A stretch of DNA of 64,000 nt from Rhodovulum sp. PH10 (GCF_000293785.1 NZ_AKZI01000019.1:1-64000), one strand, 5' to 3'; counted from the first letter of the stretch, positions 47,047-56,147 are shown. Notes: generated by a model not told the origin, from the letters alone. Numbers and translations: made by a program.

Positions 47047-48327
47047 ATGAACGCAGAAGGCCGCGCGGCCCCCCTGACGATCGTCGTCGTCGCCCTCGGC
47101 AGCGCCGGCGACGTCCACCCCAATGTCGCGCTCGCCGCCGAGGCGGCGCGGCGCGGCCACGACGTGGTGCTCGCCGCCCCCGCGGTGTTCGCCACCGTCG
47201 CAGCGCGCGCAAAACTGCCGTTCGTCCCCTTGGTCGACGAGGCGCACTATCGCCGCACCATCGACGACCCCGACCTGTGGCACCCGATGCGCTCGGTGCG
47301 GGTGTTCGCCGAGGGCTTGATCCTGCCGGCGCTGCGCCCCGTCTTCTCGCTGATCCGCGAAAAGTACCGGCCCGGCCGCACGGTGGTGGCGGCGCCCGGC
47401 TTCGCGCTCGGCGCCCGCATCGCCCACGACGCGCTCGGCGTGCCCTTGGCGAGCGTCCATCTGCAGCCGGCGGTGATGCGCAGCATCGAGGCGCCGCCTT
47501 GCTACGGCTTTCCGGATCTGCTCGGGATGGGGCCGCGCTGGTTCCGCCGGTCCTATTTCGAGCAGGCCGACCGCTTCATCGACGCCCATCTCGCCGGCCC
47601 GACCAACGCGCTGCGGGCCGAGCTGAACCTGCCGCCGGTCGCCCGGCTGTTCGATGCCTGGTTCCATTCGCCGCAGGCGGTGATCGGCTTCTTCCCCGAG
47701 TGGTACGGCCCGCCGGTGCCGGGCTGGCCGGACAATCTGGTGCTGGCCGGCTTTCCGCTGTGGGACGGCCGCGACCAGTGGGCGCCCTCGCCCGCGCTCG
47801 AGCGCTTCCTCGCGGACGGCGAGCCGCCGATCGTGTTCACCGCCGGCACCGCGATGACCCATGCCGAGCGCTTCTTCCGGACCTCGGTCGCGGTGTGCGA
47901 AAAGCTCGGGCGGCGCGGGATTCTGCTCACCCAGTTTTCCGCGCAGCTGCCCGAGCGGCTGCCAGACGGCGTGCGGGCGTTCGACTACGTGCCGTTCGGC
48001 GTGGTGCTGCCGCGGGCGGCGGCGCTGGTCCATCACGGCGGCATCGGCACCACCGCGCAGGCGCTCGCCGCGGGAGTGCCGCAGCTCGTCGTGCCGGCGA
48101 CCCACGACCAGCCGGACAATGCCAAGCGGGTGAAGCGGCTCGGCGTCGGCGACTATCTCACGCCCCGCGCCTACCGGCCGCGCGCGGCCGCCAAGAGGCT
48201 CGCCGCGATCATGGGCCCGCAGGTGCGGGAGGCGTGCCGCAGGCGCGCCGCCGATCTGTCGACCAACCATGCGGCGGCGACCGCCTGCGACGTGCTGGAG
48301 ACGCTCGCCGGCAGCGATCTGCGCTGA
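47047..48327 (+). CDS. GT1-family (UDP-glycosyltransferase-like) protein
   Basis: A 426-residue GT-B glycosyltransferase. The N-terminal acceptor half begins IVVVALGSAGDVHPNVALAA. The C-terminal donor half holds the signature region FDYVPFGVVLPRAAALVHHG, then GGIGTTAQALAAGVPQLVVP and the DQPDNA donor loop. That pattern is shared with bacterial rhamnosyl and glucosyl transferases acting on lipids or secondary metabolites. The ATG at 47047 is followed by conserved residues. The acceptor is unknown and no glycolipid genes are adjacent. It converges with the hydrolase gene (4 bp apart). Confidence 0.88.
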   Translation: MNAEGRAAPLTIVVVALGSAGDVHPNVALAAEAARRGHDVVLAAPAVFATVAARAKLPFVPLVDEAHYRRTIDDPDLWHPMRSVRVFAEGLILPALRPVFSLIREKYRPGRTVVAAPGFALGARIAHDALGVPLASVHLQPAVMRSIEAPPCYGFPDLLGMGPRWFRRSYFEQADRFIDAHLAGPTNALRAELNLPPVARLFDAWFHSPQAVIGFFPEWYGPPVPGWPDNLVLAGFPLWDGRDQWAPSPALERFLADGEPPIVFTAGTAMTHAERFFRTSVAVCEKLGRRGILLTQFSAQLPERLPDGVRAFDYVPFGVVLPRAAALVHHGGIGTTAQALAAGVPQLVVPATHDQPDNAKRVKRLGVGDYLTPRAYRPRAAAKRLAAIMGPQVREACRRRAADLSTNHAAATACDVLETLAGSDLR

Positions 48328-48331
48328 AGGC

Positions 48332-49336
48332 TCAGGCCACCGGCACGGCGGGGCAGTCTGGAAAGAGGCCGGCGAGAAACGGCCGCACCCGCGCTTCGAT
48401 CTCCGCGTGGTGGGTGAAGAGGCAGGAGTGCTCGCCGCCCGCGATCGTCATCGTCTCGGCGCCCGGTATCGCCGCCGCCAAGATCTCGGCATGGGCGAAC
48501 GGCACGTAGGGGTCGGCGGTGCCGTGCACCACCAGCACCGGCACGGCGATGCGGGCGAGCGGCAGGTCGGTCAGCGCGACGAGCCGGGCGTGGTCGGCGC
48601 GCGAGCCCGGCAGCCGGGCGGCGAGCCGGTTCATCCCGCTCTGCAGATTGGCGGCGAACAGCGCCGCCGCCTCCGGATCGGCGAGGAGGCGCGCCCGCAT
48701 CGCCGGGTCGGCGATCGGCCGCACCGCGGCGCGCTCGAGGTTCTGCACCGCCTGGCGGGCGAGCCAGCGGGCGAGCGGCGGAATTTTGGAGATCAGTGCC
48801 AGGACATGCAGCCAGCCCGGCGCCGCGGTGTCGAGCCGCGCGGCGCACGCCGAGACCAGCACCAGCCCGCGGCAGCGGTCGGGATGGCGCACCGCAAACT
48901 CGAAGGCCGACAGGCTGCCGGCGGAGAACGCCGCGACCGCGACGCTCGGGATGTCGAGGGCATCGAGGAGATTTGCCCAGACGTCGGCCTGCTCGGCGGG
49001 CGAAGCGCCGACCGAGAGCGGCGTGCCGAGATAGCCCGGCCGGGACGGCGCGACGATGCGATAGCCGTCGCCGAGGGCGCAGGCCGCGTGCAGCGCCGCC
49101 TGGTCGTAGCCGGCGAGCAGCCCGTGCAGCGCCAGCACCGGCGGCGCACCCGTCCCGTCGCCGACCACCGCGCACTCGACGTCGCCGCCGCGGGTGGCGA
49201 TCCGGCGCGGCGCCGGGGTGCGGGCGAGAACCGCCGCCGCCCGCGCCACGACGTCGGCGGCCGCGAGCGGGCGCACCGGCTCCCTCACCGGTCCCCCCAC
49301 AGGTCCACCCGGCGACGGTCCCGTCTCGGCATCCAT
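48332..49336 (-). CDS. Alpha/beta hydrolase
   Basis: A 334-residue serine hydrolase. The oxyanion region is LALHGLLAGYDQAALH. The nucleophile Ser is in AAFSAGSLSAFEFA (the usual G-x-S-x-G first Gly is replaced by Ala-Phe). The acid lies in VHGTADPYVPFAH and the His in GGEHSCLFTHH. An N-terminal Pro/Gly-rich stretch (about 20 residues) precedes the fold; a shorter start is possible. Substrate unknown. It converges on the glycosyltransferase gene, but convergent orientation gives no functional link. Confidence 0.86.
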   Translation of the reverse strand: MDAETGPSPGGPVGGPVREPVRPLAAADVVARAAAVLARTPAPRRIATRGGDVECAVVGDGTGAPPVLALHGLLAGYDQAALHAACALGDGYRIVAPSRPGYLGTPLSVGASPAEQADVWANLLDALDIPSVAVAAFSAGSLSAFEFAVRHPDRCRGLVLVSACAARLDTAAPGWLHVLALISKIPPLARWLARQAVQNLERAAVRPIADPAMRARLLADPEAAALFAANLQSGMNRLAARLPGSRADHARLVALTDLPLARIAVPVLVVHGTADPYVPFAHAEILAAAIPGAETMTIAGGEHSCLFTHHAEIEARVRPFLAGLFPDCPAVPVA

Positions 49337-49591
49337 CGGTCGCCCCCCTCGTCGCCCGTCACGCGTTTACCTTGCGTTTACCACGATCTTTCGCCGAAGT
49401 CGTCATTAACCACGTTTCTTCATGTTTACGACCTGCAAACCATAGACGTCCAAACATCGTCACCGAAGGCTTCACAGTAAAGACAACGGCGCCCGTTTTT
49501 ACGACTTGGTTTCCATTGATCCCGTTTACTCGAAATGCACCAAGGAATGGTGTCCAGAGTCTTGTCGGCGTATCGCGTACAGAGCCCCCAC
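49337..49591. other. AT-rich intergenic region upstream of the L,D-transpeptidase
   Basis: From about 49365 to 49540 the sequence is markedly AT-rich compared with the rest of the window. GTTTAC is repeated four times near 49364, 49374, 49428 and 49522, and CATTAACC occurs near 49404. It is suited to a strong promoter or a nucleoid-protein binding zone. I see no gene in it. Confidence 0.55.
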
Positions 49592-50341
49592 ATGGTCCGC
49601 ATTCTCATCGCAGCCCTGGCCTCGACGGCGCTGGTCGGCGTCGCCTCGGCCCAGACCTATTACGTCCCCGGTCCGAACGGCGGATCGGGCGCGCGTGTCG
49701 CGCCGATGCCGGTGCGCCATCAGCCACGCTCGGCGCTCGGCGGCGGCCTGCTCGAGGCGATCTTCGGCGGCGCCGAATCGTCCGGCGGCTCGCTCGACCG
49801 CGCCGCGGTGCCGGTCTACGGGTCGGCCACCTCCGGGTCGCCCTACGGCGCCCAGGCGTCGCTGCCCGACCCTTCGGCTTACAGTCGCAACGCGGTCGAT
49901 CCGCGCTACCTGCCGCAGGAGGTCGCCTATGACGGCCATCAGGCGCCCGGCACCATCGTGATCGATACCGACCGGTTCTTTCTCTATCTCGTGGAGGGCA
50001 ACGGCCGGGCGCGGCGCTACGGCGTCGGGGTCGGCCGGCCGGGCTTCACCTGGGCCGGCACCCACGAAATCTCCGCCAAGCGCGAATGGCCCGACTGGCG
50101 GCCGCCGCCGGAGATGCTGCAGCGCCGCCCCGATCTGCCGACCTTCATGGCCGGCGGGCCGGAGAACCCGCTCGGCGCCCGCGCGCTCTATCTCGGCTCG
50201 ACGCTCTACCGCATCCACGGGTCGAACGAGCCGTGGACGATCGGCACCCGCATCTCCTCGGGCTGCATCAGGATGCGCAACGAGGACGTGATCGACCTCT
50301 ACGGCCGCGTGAAGGTCGGCACCAAGGTGGTGGTGCTCTAG
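49592..50341 (+). CDS. L,D-transpeptidase (YkuD domain)
   Basis: A 249-residue periplasmic enzyme that cross-links peptidoglycan 3-3 or anchors proteins to it. A signal peptide (MVRILIAALASTALVGVASA) is followed by a Gly/Ser/Pro-rich linker of about 80 residues. The YkuD domain then has TIVIDTDRFFLYLVEGNGRA and the catalytic stretch YRIHGSNEPWTIGTRISSGC, then IRM, with the nucleophile Cys and its His. The ATG at 49592 fits the signal peptide; an ATG at 49547 would add residues before it. It stands alone after an AT-rich upstream region. Confidence 0.92.
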   Translation: MVRILIAALASTALVGVASAQTYYVPGPNGGSGARVAPMPVRHQPRSALGGGLLEAIFGGAESSGGSLDRAAVPVYGSATSGSPYGAQASLPDPSAYSRNAVDPRYLPQEVAYDGHQAPGTIVIDTDRFFLYLVEGNGRARRYGVGVGRPGFTWAGTHEISAKREWPDWRPPPEMLQRRPDLPTFMAGGPENPLGARALYLGSTLYRIHGSNEPWTIGTRISSGCIRMRNEDVIDLYGRVKVGTKVVVL

Positions 50342-50594
50342 GCACCACCACGATGTTCTTCCTTGCCGCCCGCGGGCGGCGCAACGAGGGAGCTCCGACG
50401 GCACGGGTTCACCCGAAAGCACACGACGACGTACTGGCGCGGGGCGCGTCCGATTTCATCCGAATCGGGCGCGTTCCTGCTTTCGCGTCCCGAGGGGCGG
50501 CGGCGACGAAAAGTCGGCGACCGACACGGCGGGGCCAAATTTCGGACGTTCAGTGTGTCGGGGAACAGCCGATGCGGGGACCGAGGGGCAGCAG

Positions 50595-53075
50595 GTGAGC
50601 GAGCACACCTATCGGGCATTCGTCGTGCACACGCCGGTCGACGAGGCGTGGGCCGACACCATTCGACGCGGCTTGGAGAACACCCGCGTTCCCTGGCGGC
50701 TGGCGGGTCGCGAGACCCCGGCGGGCCGGGTGCCGGCGACGCTGGTGCCGCTGTTCCGCTTCACCGCCGAGCCGTCCCCGGCGGACTTCTTCGATTTCCT
50801 GCAGGCCGACGACGAGCTCGAGCCGGACGACGCGCCCGCCGCCGCGGACGAGAGCGCCGAGACCGAGCCGAAGGCCCAGGGGACGGCCGACGCCAAGGCC
50901 GGGAGCACGGCCGACGCCGAGGCGGTGCGGCCGCTGGTGCCGGACGCGGTCGGCGCGGCGCTCGCCGATTCGCAGTCGCTGATCGTGCTGTGCTCGCCGG
51001 AGGGCGCCGACAATCCGCAGCTCGACGAGATCGTCCGCCGCTTCAAGGCGCTCGGTCGCGGCGCGCGGATCGTTCCGGTGATCGTCGCCGGCGGCCCGCT
51101 GACGGTGTGGACCGACTGCTGCCCGCCCGCCCTGAAATTCCGCCTCGACGATGCCGGCCGAATCACCGACCGGCCCGACCCCGCAGCGCCGGCGCCGATC
51201 GACGCGCGGGTCGACGAGCCGGACGGCTTGGTCGCCGAGATCGCCGCCCGGCTGACCGGCCTCGCTCCGGACGATTTCCTGAAGCCCGCGGCGCGGGCGC
51301 AAAAGCTCCGGCGCGGCGTCGCCGATCTCGCCGCGGGAGCGGCGGTGCTGGCGCTGCTCGCCGGCGGCATCTGGGGGCTCGGCCGGTTCGTCCTGCCGAA
51401 CACGCCGACGACGCTCGACGCGCTCCTGTCGGCCGGCACCGGGGTCACGGTGCGGGTGATGGAGGGGGCCGACCGGCTCGGCCTGTCGCACGCGGCGATC
51501 GGCGCGGTGGCCGGCCCGGCCGAGCGGACGCTGCAAACGCTCGCCGAGAACGGCGCGGCCTCGCCGCGCATCCGCTATCGGCGGGCGGCGATGCTGCTCG
51601 CCTTCGAGCGCCGCGCCGAGGCGCTCGGCCTCTATGCCCGGTCGGGCGACCGCACCGCGGCCGCCGCCGGGCTGCTCGAGGATCTCGCCCGCCACGCCGA
51701 CGATCTCGATCCCGCGCTGCTGCGCGACGTGGCGATGGAGACGCTGACGCTCGCCCGCCAGCGGCGCGCCCACGGCGAGACCGAGGCGGCGCTGGTCGAG
51801 GCGCGCCGGGCGCTCGCGCTGCTCGAGCGGCTCGCCTCGCGCACCCCCGACGACACCGGCCGGCGGCGCGACGTGTCGGCAGCCCAGGTCGCGGTCGGCG
51901 ACGCGCTGCTCGCCGCCGGCGAGCCGGACGCGGCGCTGGTGCCGTATCGTGACGCGCTGGTGATCCGCGAGGCGATCGCCACCGTCGATCCGGCGAGCGG
52001 CGCGGCCAAGCGCGACGTGGCGCTGGCCGAGGAGCGGATCGGCGACGCGATGGTGGCGAAGCACGACCCCGCCGAGGCGGAGAAGAGCTTCCGCCGGGCG
52101 CTCGCGCTGCGGCTCGCGGCGGCCGGGCCCGACCCCGGCTGGCAGCGCGCGCTCGCGGTGGTCTACGACCAGCTCGGCGACGTCCAGGCGGCGCAGGGCG
52201 CGACCGCCGACGCGCTCGACAGCCACCGGGCGGCGCTCGCGGTGCAGCTCGCCGCCGCCGGCCATGCCGATCCGGTCGCGCAGGACGCGCTCGCGGTGAC
52301 GCAGGAGCGGATCGGCGACGTCGAGAAGCGGCGCGGCCGCCTCGCCGAGGCGCTCGCCGCCTATCAGGATTGCCTGGTGATCCGCGAAAACCTCGCGGCC
52401 TCCGTGGCCCCGGCCGATCCCCGCGGAAAACGCTGGCGACGCGAGCTCGCGGTGACCCACGAGCGGATCGGCGACGTGCTGGCGGCGCAGGGCATGCCGG
52501 AGATGGCGCTCGCCGCCTACCGCACCAGCCTCGCCGGCCGCGAGCGGCTGGCGCAGGTCGAGCCGTCCGACCGCCTGTTGCGGGACATCGCGGTGGCCGA
52601 GACGCGGATCGCCGACGTTCTGGCCGAGCTCGGCGAGCCCGACCAGGCGATGGCCGGATACCGGCGGGCGCTCGCGCTGCGCGACCGGCTGATCGCCGCC
52701 GCCGCCGCGTCGGCCGCGTCTGCCGGCAGGATCTCGGACACGCCCGACCGGGCGGCCGCCGACGATATCGCCACCGGCAGCATCGCCACCGCCAGCGCCG
52801 ACCCGGCGGCACGCTTCGCGCCGGACTTTTCCGCACGACGTGCCACATCGGTTCCGGCGGCGGTCGGCGGCGACGTGTGGGAGCGGGTGGTGGTGGAATG
52901 GCGGCTCGCCGGGCTCGGCGATCGCCCGGCCGAGCGGTTCGCCACGATCGTGCGGTCGCTGCAGGATCTCGACGCCGCCCACCGGCTGACCGTCGAGCAG
53001 GCGCGCTGGCTGCCGCTCGCCGAGCAGGCGCTCGAGCGGGCCGGCGGTCGGCACGAGGCGGCCGAGCGGCCCTGA
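50595..53075 (+). CDS. TIR domain, transmembrane, TPR-like repeat protein
   Basis: An 826-residue three-part protein. Residues 1-200 resemble a TIR domain: YRAFVVHTPVDEAWADTIRR at the start and LIVLCSPEGADNPQLDEIVR, which keeps an Asp-Glu pair where TIR NADases have the catalytic Glu. An Ala/Glu-rich acidic insert splits it. A transmembrane helix lies at about 242-268 (AAGAAVLALLAGGIWGLGRF). Residues about 340-710 form five or more ~45-residue TPR-like repeats with a recurring I-G-D-V/A-L/M motif. The GTG start at 50595 precedes SEHTYRAFVV. Membrane-anchored signalling or NAD+-cleaving defence is possible, but unproven. Confidence 0.85.
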   Translation: MSEHTYRAFVVHTPVDEAWADTIRRGLENTRVPWRLAGRETPAGRVPATLVPLFRFTAEPSPADFFDFLQADDELEPDDAPAAADESAETEPKAQGTADAKAGSTADAEAVRPLVPDAVGAALADSQSLIVLCSPEGADNPQLDEIVRRFKALGRGARIVPVIVAGGPLTVWTDCCPPALKFRLDDAGRITDRPDPAAPAPIDARVDEPDGLVAEIAARLTGLAPDDFLKPAARAQKLRRGVADLAAGAAVLALLAGGIWGLGRFVLPNTPTTLDALLSAGTGVTVRVMEGADRLGLSHAAIGAVAGPAERTLQTLAENGAASPRIRYRRAAMLLAFERRAEALGLYARSGDRTAAAAGLLEDLARHADDLDPALLRDVAMETLTLARQRRAHGETEAALVEARRALALLERLASRTPDDTGRRRDVSAAQVAVGDALLAAGEPDAALVPYRDALVIREAIATVDPASGAAKRDVALAEERIGDAMVAKHDPAEAEKSFRRALALRLAAAGPDPGWQRALAVVYDQLGDVQAAQGATADALDSHRAALAVQLAAAGHADPVAQDALAVTQERIGDVEKRRGRLAEALAAYQDCLVIRENLAASVAPADPRGKRWRRELAVTHERIGDVLAAQGMPEMALAAYRTSLAGRERLAQVEPSDRLLRDIAVAETRIADVLAELGEPDQAMAGYRRALALRDRLIAAAAASAASAGRISDTPDRAAADDIATGSIATASADPAARFAPDFSARRATSVPAAVGGDVWERVVVEWRLAGLGDRPAERFATIVRSLQDLDAAHRLTVEQARWLPLAEQALERAGGRHEAAERP

Positions 53076-53417
53076 CACGAGAGAGGCGGGCGGGGGACCT
53101 CGCTCGCGCCCGCGCTCGTACCGGCGGCGACGGAGATCGACCTCGTCGAGGCGCACTCCGCAGGCGCGCGTCTCGCAGGACGAGGACACTGTCCTCGGGC
53201 CGGGCCTCGTCATTCTCGAGGCCGCCCGTGGCGGCGCTCTGAATGAGGGAGCCGCCGGTGGCGGCGCTCGGAATGGGGAGCCACCCGTGGCGGCTCCCGG
53301 GACATTCGGCGGACGGCGCGGCCCGCTCCGGCCCGGCTCGGGCCAAGTCGGAGTCGGGCCAAGTCGGAGTCGGGCCAAGTCGGAGTCGTGCCAGGTCGGA
53401 GTCAGGCCAGGTCGGAG
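53076..53417. other. Repeat-rich gap after the TIR-TPR gene
   Basis: No gene is visible. The first part (about 53130-53215) resembles the Rhizobiales palindromic repeat with CGTCTCGCAGGACGAGG-type arms. The middle (53221-53305) has three imperfect copies of a ~29-bp unit with GTGGCGGCGCTC. The right end merges into a six-copy 16-bp array that runs into the end of the next gene. Confidence 0.55.
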
Positions 53418-53434
53418 TCAGGCCAGGTCGGAGT
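53339..53434. repeat. Six-copy 16-bp tandem repeat overlapping a gene 3' end
   Basis: Six contiguous copies of a 16-bp unit (consensus CGGGCCAAGTCGGAGT, later copies CAGGCCAGGTCGGAGT) run from 53339 to 53434. The unit length is not a multiple of three, so copy changes shift frame. The stop of the minus-strand DUF2076 gene (53418) lies inside the array, so repeat gain or loss would change the last residues of that protein. Confidence 0.9.
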
Positions 53435-54347
53435 CGGAATCGCCGAAATCGCCGCCGTCGTCGTAATCGGCGTCGTCGCTGTCGTCCGTGTCCGGATCGT
53501 CGAGCGCGGCATGGCGGTCCACGCCGATGTCGCCGAGCCCGGCATCGCGCGCGAGGTCGCCACCGCCGCCACTGCCGCCCCACGGCGAGGCCGCCGCCGC
53601 GGCGCCCGGATCGAGCGCACCGTGCCCGGTCGCACCGCCCGCCGCATCGCCCGCATGCGCCGTGCCGGTCATCCCGCGGAGACTGTCGAGCAGCAGCGAG
53701 CCACCGATCACGCCGGCCGCGGCGGCCGCCGCGGTGCCGAGGAACGAGCCGCGGCCCCCGCCCCCGAAGGCGCCGGGAGCGGCGCCCTGCGCGTAACCGC
53801 CCTGCCCGTACCCGCCTTGGCCATAGCCACCCTGGCCAAAACCGCCCTGGCCATAGCCGGCCGGCGGCACCTCGCCCTGAGAAAATCCCGGATCCGCACG
53901 GCGGCCGAACACCGGCTGCCCCGAAGATTGTCCGGGCGACTGGCCGGCCGGCTGGCCGGCCCCGCCCCAGCGCGAGTCGTGCCAGCGCGGATCGGACGGC
54001 GGGTCGCGATCGTCGTGGGGATCGGCCGCGCGCACCGAGGGCACCGAGCCGCGCCCGCGCGGCGCGTCGCCCTCGCCGAACATCGCGCTGCGCAAGCTGT
54101 CGAGGAACCCGCCCTGCGGCGCGCGCTCCTCGGCATGGCCGGCCTCCAGCTCGGCGATGCGCTCGTGGGCGCGGCGCAAGGCCTCGTCCTGGAGGAGCGC
54201 CGTCTGCACCAGCGCGTAGACGGCGTGCGGCGCGCGGCCGAGGCCGTCACGGATGGCCTGCTCGGCATCGGGGTCGCGGGGCTCGCGCTCGAGCGTCGCC
54301 AGACGGTCGAACAGTGCGGCGACGAGCGTCTTTTCCTGCGGAGTCAT
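53418..54347 (-). CDS. DUF2076 domain-containing protein
   Basis: A 309-residue protein. The N-terminal DUF2076 part starts MTPQEKTLVAALFDRLATLE and has YALVQTALLQDEALRRAHER with a helical Glu/Ala-rich segment. The middle is Gly/Gln/Tyr-rich with GYGQGG repeated (about residues 165-190), then a hydrophobic Ala/Gly stretch (TAAAAAAGVIGGSLLLDSL). The C-terminal tail is very acidic (Asp-rich) and ends inside the 16-bp repeat. The ATG at 54347 has the strong site AGGAGAG upstream. It is often annotated as a periplasmic ligand-binding sensor, but its function is unproven. The adjacent ASRT gene is divergent. Confidence 0.82.
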   Translation of the reverse strand: MTPQEKTLVAALFDRLATLEREPRDPDAEQAIRDGLGRAPHAVYALVQTALLQDEALRRAHERIAELEAGHAEERAPQGGFLDSLRSAMFGEGDAPRGRGSVPSVRAADPHDDRDPPSDPRWHDSRWGGAGQPAGQSPGQSSGQPVFGRRADPGFSQGEVPPAGYGQGGFGQGGYGQGGYGQGGYAQGAAPGAFGGGGRGSFLGTAAAAAAGVIGGSLLLDSLRGMTGTAHAGDAAGGATGHGALDPGAAAAASPWGGSGGGGDLARDAGLGDIGVDRHAALDDPDTDDSDDADYDDGGDFGDSDSDLA

Positions 54348-54615
54348 GGGTCTCTCCTCTGGCCGATCGTGTCGGCCCGGTACGCAGGCGGAAACACGGG
54401 GTTTTGCGGCGGCGTGCACGCGGCGTGCGCCGCCCGTCGCTCGATATGGGAACGCATCCGCGGCGGCAAAATGACGATCTTGTCGCACCGGGCTTGTCGC
54501 ACCGGGCGGCGCCGCCGTCGGTCCGGCAGCGCACCACCGCGCGCCACGGCGCCGAACGGGGCCGGCCGCCGGTGCGTTCCCGCTCGGCGGGGGCGAGCGA
54601 GCCGAGGAGCACGAA

Positions 54616-54987
54616 ATGATCGAGGTCGGGCGCAAGGTGTGGGCGATCGCCGAGGGCTACATCCCGGGGCAGAGCGTCAGCCAGGAGCACGCGCTGGTCT
54701 CGCACGAGGCGGCCTGCATGCTGAACGCCGGCAACGAGGACGCCGAGGTGACGATCACCCTGTTCTTCACCGACCGCGACCCGGTCGGGCCGTATCGCGT
54801 CACCGTGCCGGCGCGGCGCACGCTGCATCTGCGCTTCAACGATCTCGACGATCCCGCGCCGGTGCCGCGCGACACCAGCTACTCCGCGGTGATCGTCTCC
54901 ACCGTGCCGATCGTGGTGCAGCACTCGCGGCTCGATTCGCGCAACCCGGCGATCAGCCTCCTGTCGACCGTCGCCTTTCCGGTGTGA
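54616..54987 (+). CDS. Sensory rhodopsin transducer family protein (ASRT-like)
   Basis: A 123-residue beta-rich protein of the Anabaena sensory rhodopsin transducer family. It matches through KVWAIAEGYIPGQSVSQEHA, HEAACMLNAGNEDAEVTITL, FFTDRDPVGPYRVTVPARRT and VIVSTVPIVVQHSRLDSRNP. In Anabaena the protein is a tetramer that binds the rhodopsin and DNA. No rhodopsin gene lies in the window, so its partner is elsewhere or it acts independently; homologues without rhodopsin are known in many bacteria and may bind carbohydrate or DNA. The ATG at 54616 is preceded by GAGGAGC. It is divergent from the DUF2076 gene. Confidence 0.9.
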   Translation: MIEVGRKVWAIAEGYIPGQSVSQEHALVSHEAACMLNAGNEDAEVTITLFFTDRDPVGPYRVTVPARRTLHLRFNDLDDPAPVPRDTSYSAVIVSTVPIVVQHSRLDSRNPAISLLSTVAFPV

Positions 54988-55004
54988 GCGGGGCGGAACG
55001 AAGG

Positions 55005-55907
55005 TCAGGCGGGCGTCGCCTCTTTTTCGGGCGCTCCCCGCGCCTCCTCTCCACGCGATCCCCGGGCCTGCGGCTCGCCGGCCCGGCGGCGGCCGACCGC
55101 GGCGTCGACCTCGGCGCCGATCAGCACCGCGAGCGCCGATCCCCACAGCCAGAACATGAAGGCGACGATGCCGCCGAGCGAGCCGTAGAGCCGGGTGTAG
55201 CCGCCGAACCTGCCGATGTACCAGGAGAAGGCGAGCGCGAAGCCGAGCCACAGCAGGGTGCCGACCGCGCTGCCGAGCAGGATGTGCGGCCAGTCGGGGT
55301 TCTTGCGGTTCGGGCCGAAGCGATAGAGCGTGGCGATGGCGAGCGCCGCCACCAGGAAGAGAATCGGCCAGCGGGCGAGCCGCACCGCGGCGGCGACGTC
55401 CTCCGCGGCGAAGATGCCGAGCAGCGACGGCAGCACCAGGATTCCGAAGGTGGCGAGCGAGAGAAACACCACCCCGCCGACCGTCAGCACCAGCGAGACG
55501 GCGTAGCGCTGCCACATCGGCCGGCGCTCCGCCCGGTCGTAGATCAGCGCGAGCGCGGTGACGAAGCTGCGGATCGCCCGGCTGGCGCTCCACAAGAGCA
55601 GCAGGAACCAGCCGACCGAGCCGGCGAGCGTGCGCCCGTCGGTGGCGTTCGACAGGAGCCCCTGCCGGATCTGCTCGTCCAAGACCTTTGCCGCCGGCGG
55701 CGGCAGCAGCTCCTTCAGCGAGGAGGCCAGCCGGGTGATGTCGTGCGGATCGGCGACCACCGAATAGGTCGAGACGACGGCGGCGATCGCCGGCACCACC
55801 GCCAGCATCGTGTAGAACGCGACGCTCGAGGCGGTGGTCGTCAGCCGGTCGTCGCGGAACCGGAGAAAGGCCCCGAGGGCCAGGGTTTTGCCGTCGGCGA
55901 GCCGCAT
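55005..55907 (-). CDS. YihY/virulence factor BrkB family membrane protein
   Basis: A 300-residue inner-membrane protein of the YihY family (formerly mislabelled ribonuclease BN). About six hydrophobic segments are seen, with the diagnostic early TTTASSVAFYTMLAVVPAIA and the central RYAVSLVLTVGGVVFLSLAT. The C-terminus is charged (GEPQARGSRGEEARGAPEKE). The ATG at 55907 follows a strong GGAGGGG site. Function in envelope or lipid transport is suggested for relatives but unsettled. It is convergent with the ASRT gene. Confidence 0.9.
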   Translation of the reverse strand: MRLADGKTLALGAFLRFRDDRLTTTASSVAFYTMLAVVPAIAAVVSTYSVVADPHDITRLASSLKELLPPPAAKVLDEQIRQGLLSNATDGRTLAGSVGWFLLLLWSASRAIRSFVTALALIYDRAERRPMWQRYAVSLVLTVGGVVFLSLATFGILVLPSLLGIFAAEDVAAAVRLARWPILFLVAALAIATLYRFGPNRKNPDWPHILLGSAVGTLLWLGFALAFSWYIGRFGGYTRLYGSLGGIVAFMFWLWGSALAVLIGAEVDAAVGRRRAGEPQARGSRGEEARGAPEKEATPA

Positions 55908-56147
55908 GGCCCCTCCTTTCGCCGTCCGCATGTCGTCGCTGTCGGATGCCGGCCCGCGCGAGCCCCGTGGTCGCCGTGGCGGCCATCGGGGAAACCGCCG
56001 AGCGGCACCGCGGTTTCCTGGTGCCGTGCCGGCATCCCGAGAGACCGGCGTGCGCCCTTTCACCCCGCCGACAAAATCGTCCGCCCGGCGCATGCCGCCG
56101 CTGGCGGCGCAGCGGGCGAGCGCCTACATTGGCCGGGCGGGGCTGCG

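Noticed and set aside
53339-53434. CRISPR array
   Set aside because: The six copies are directly adjacent with no spacers, the unit is only 16 bp, and no cas gene is present. It is a simple tandem repeat.
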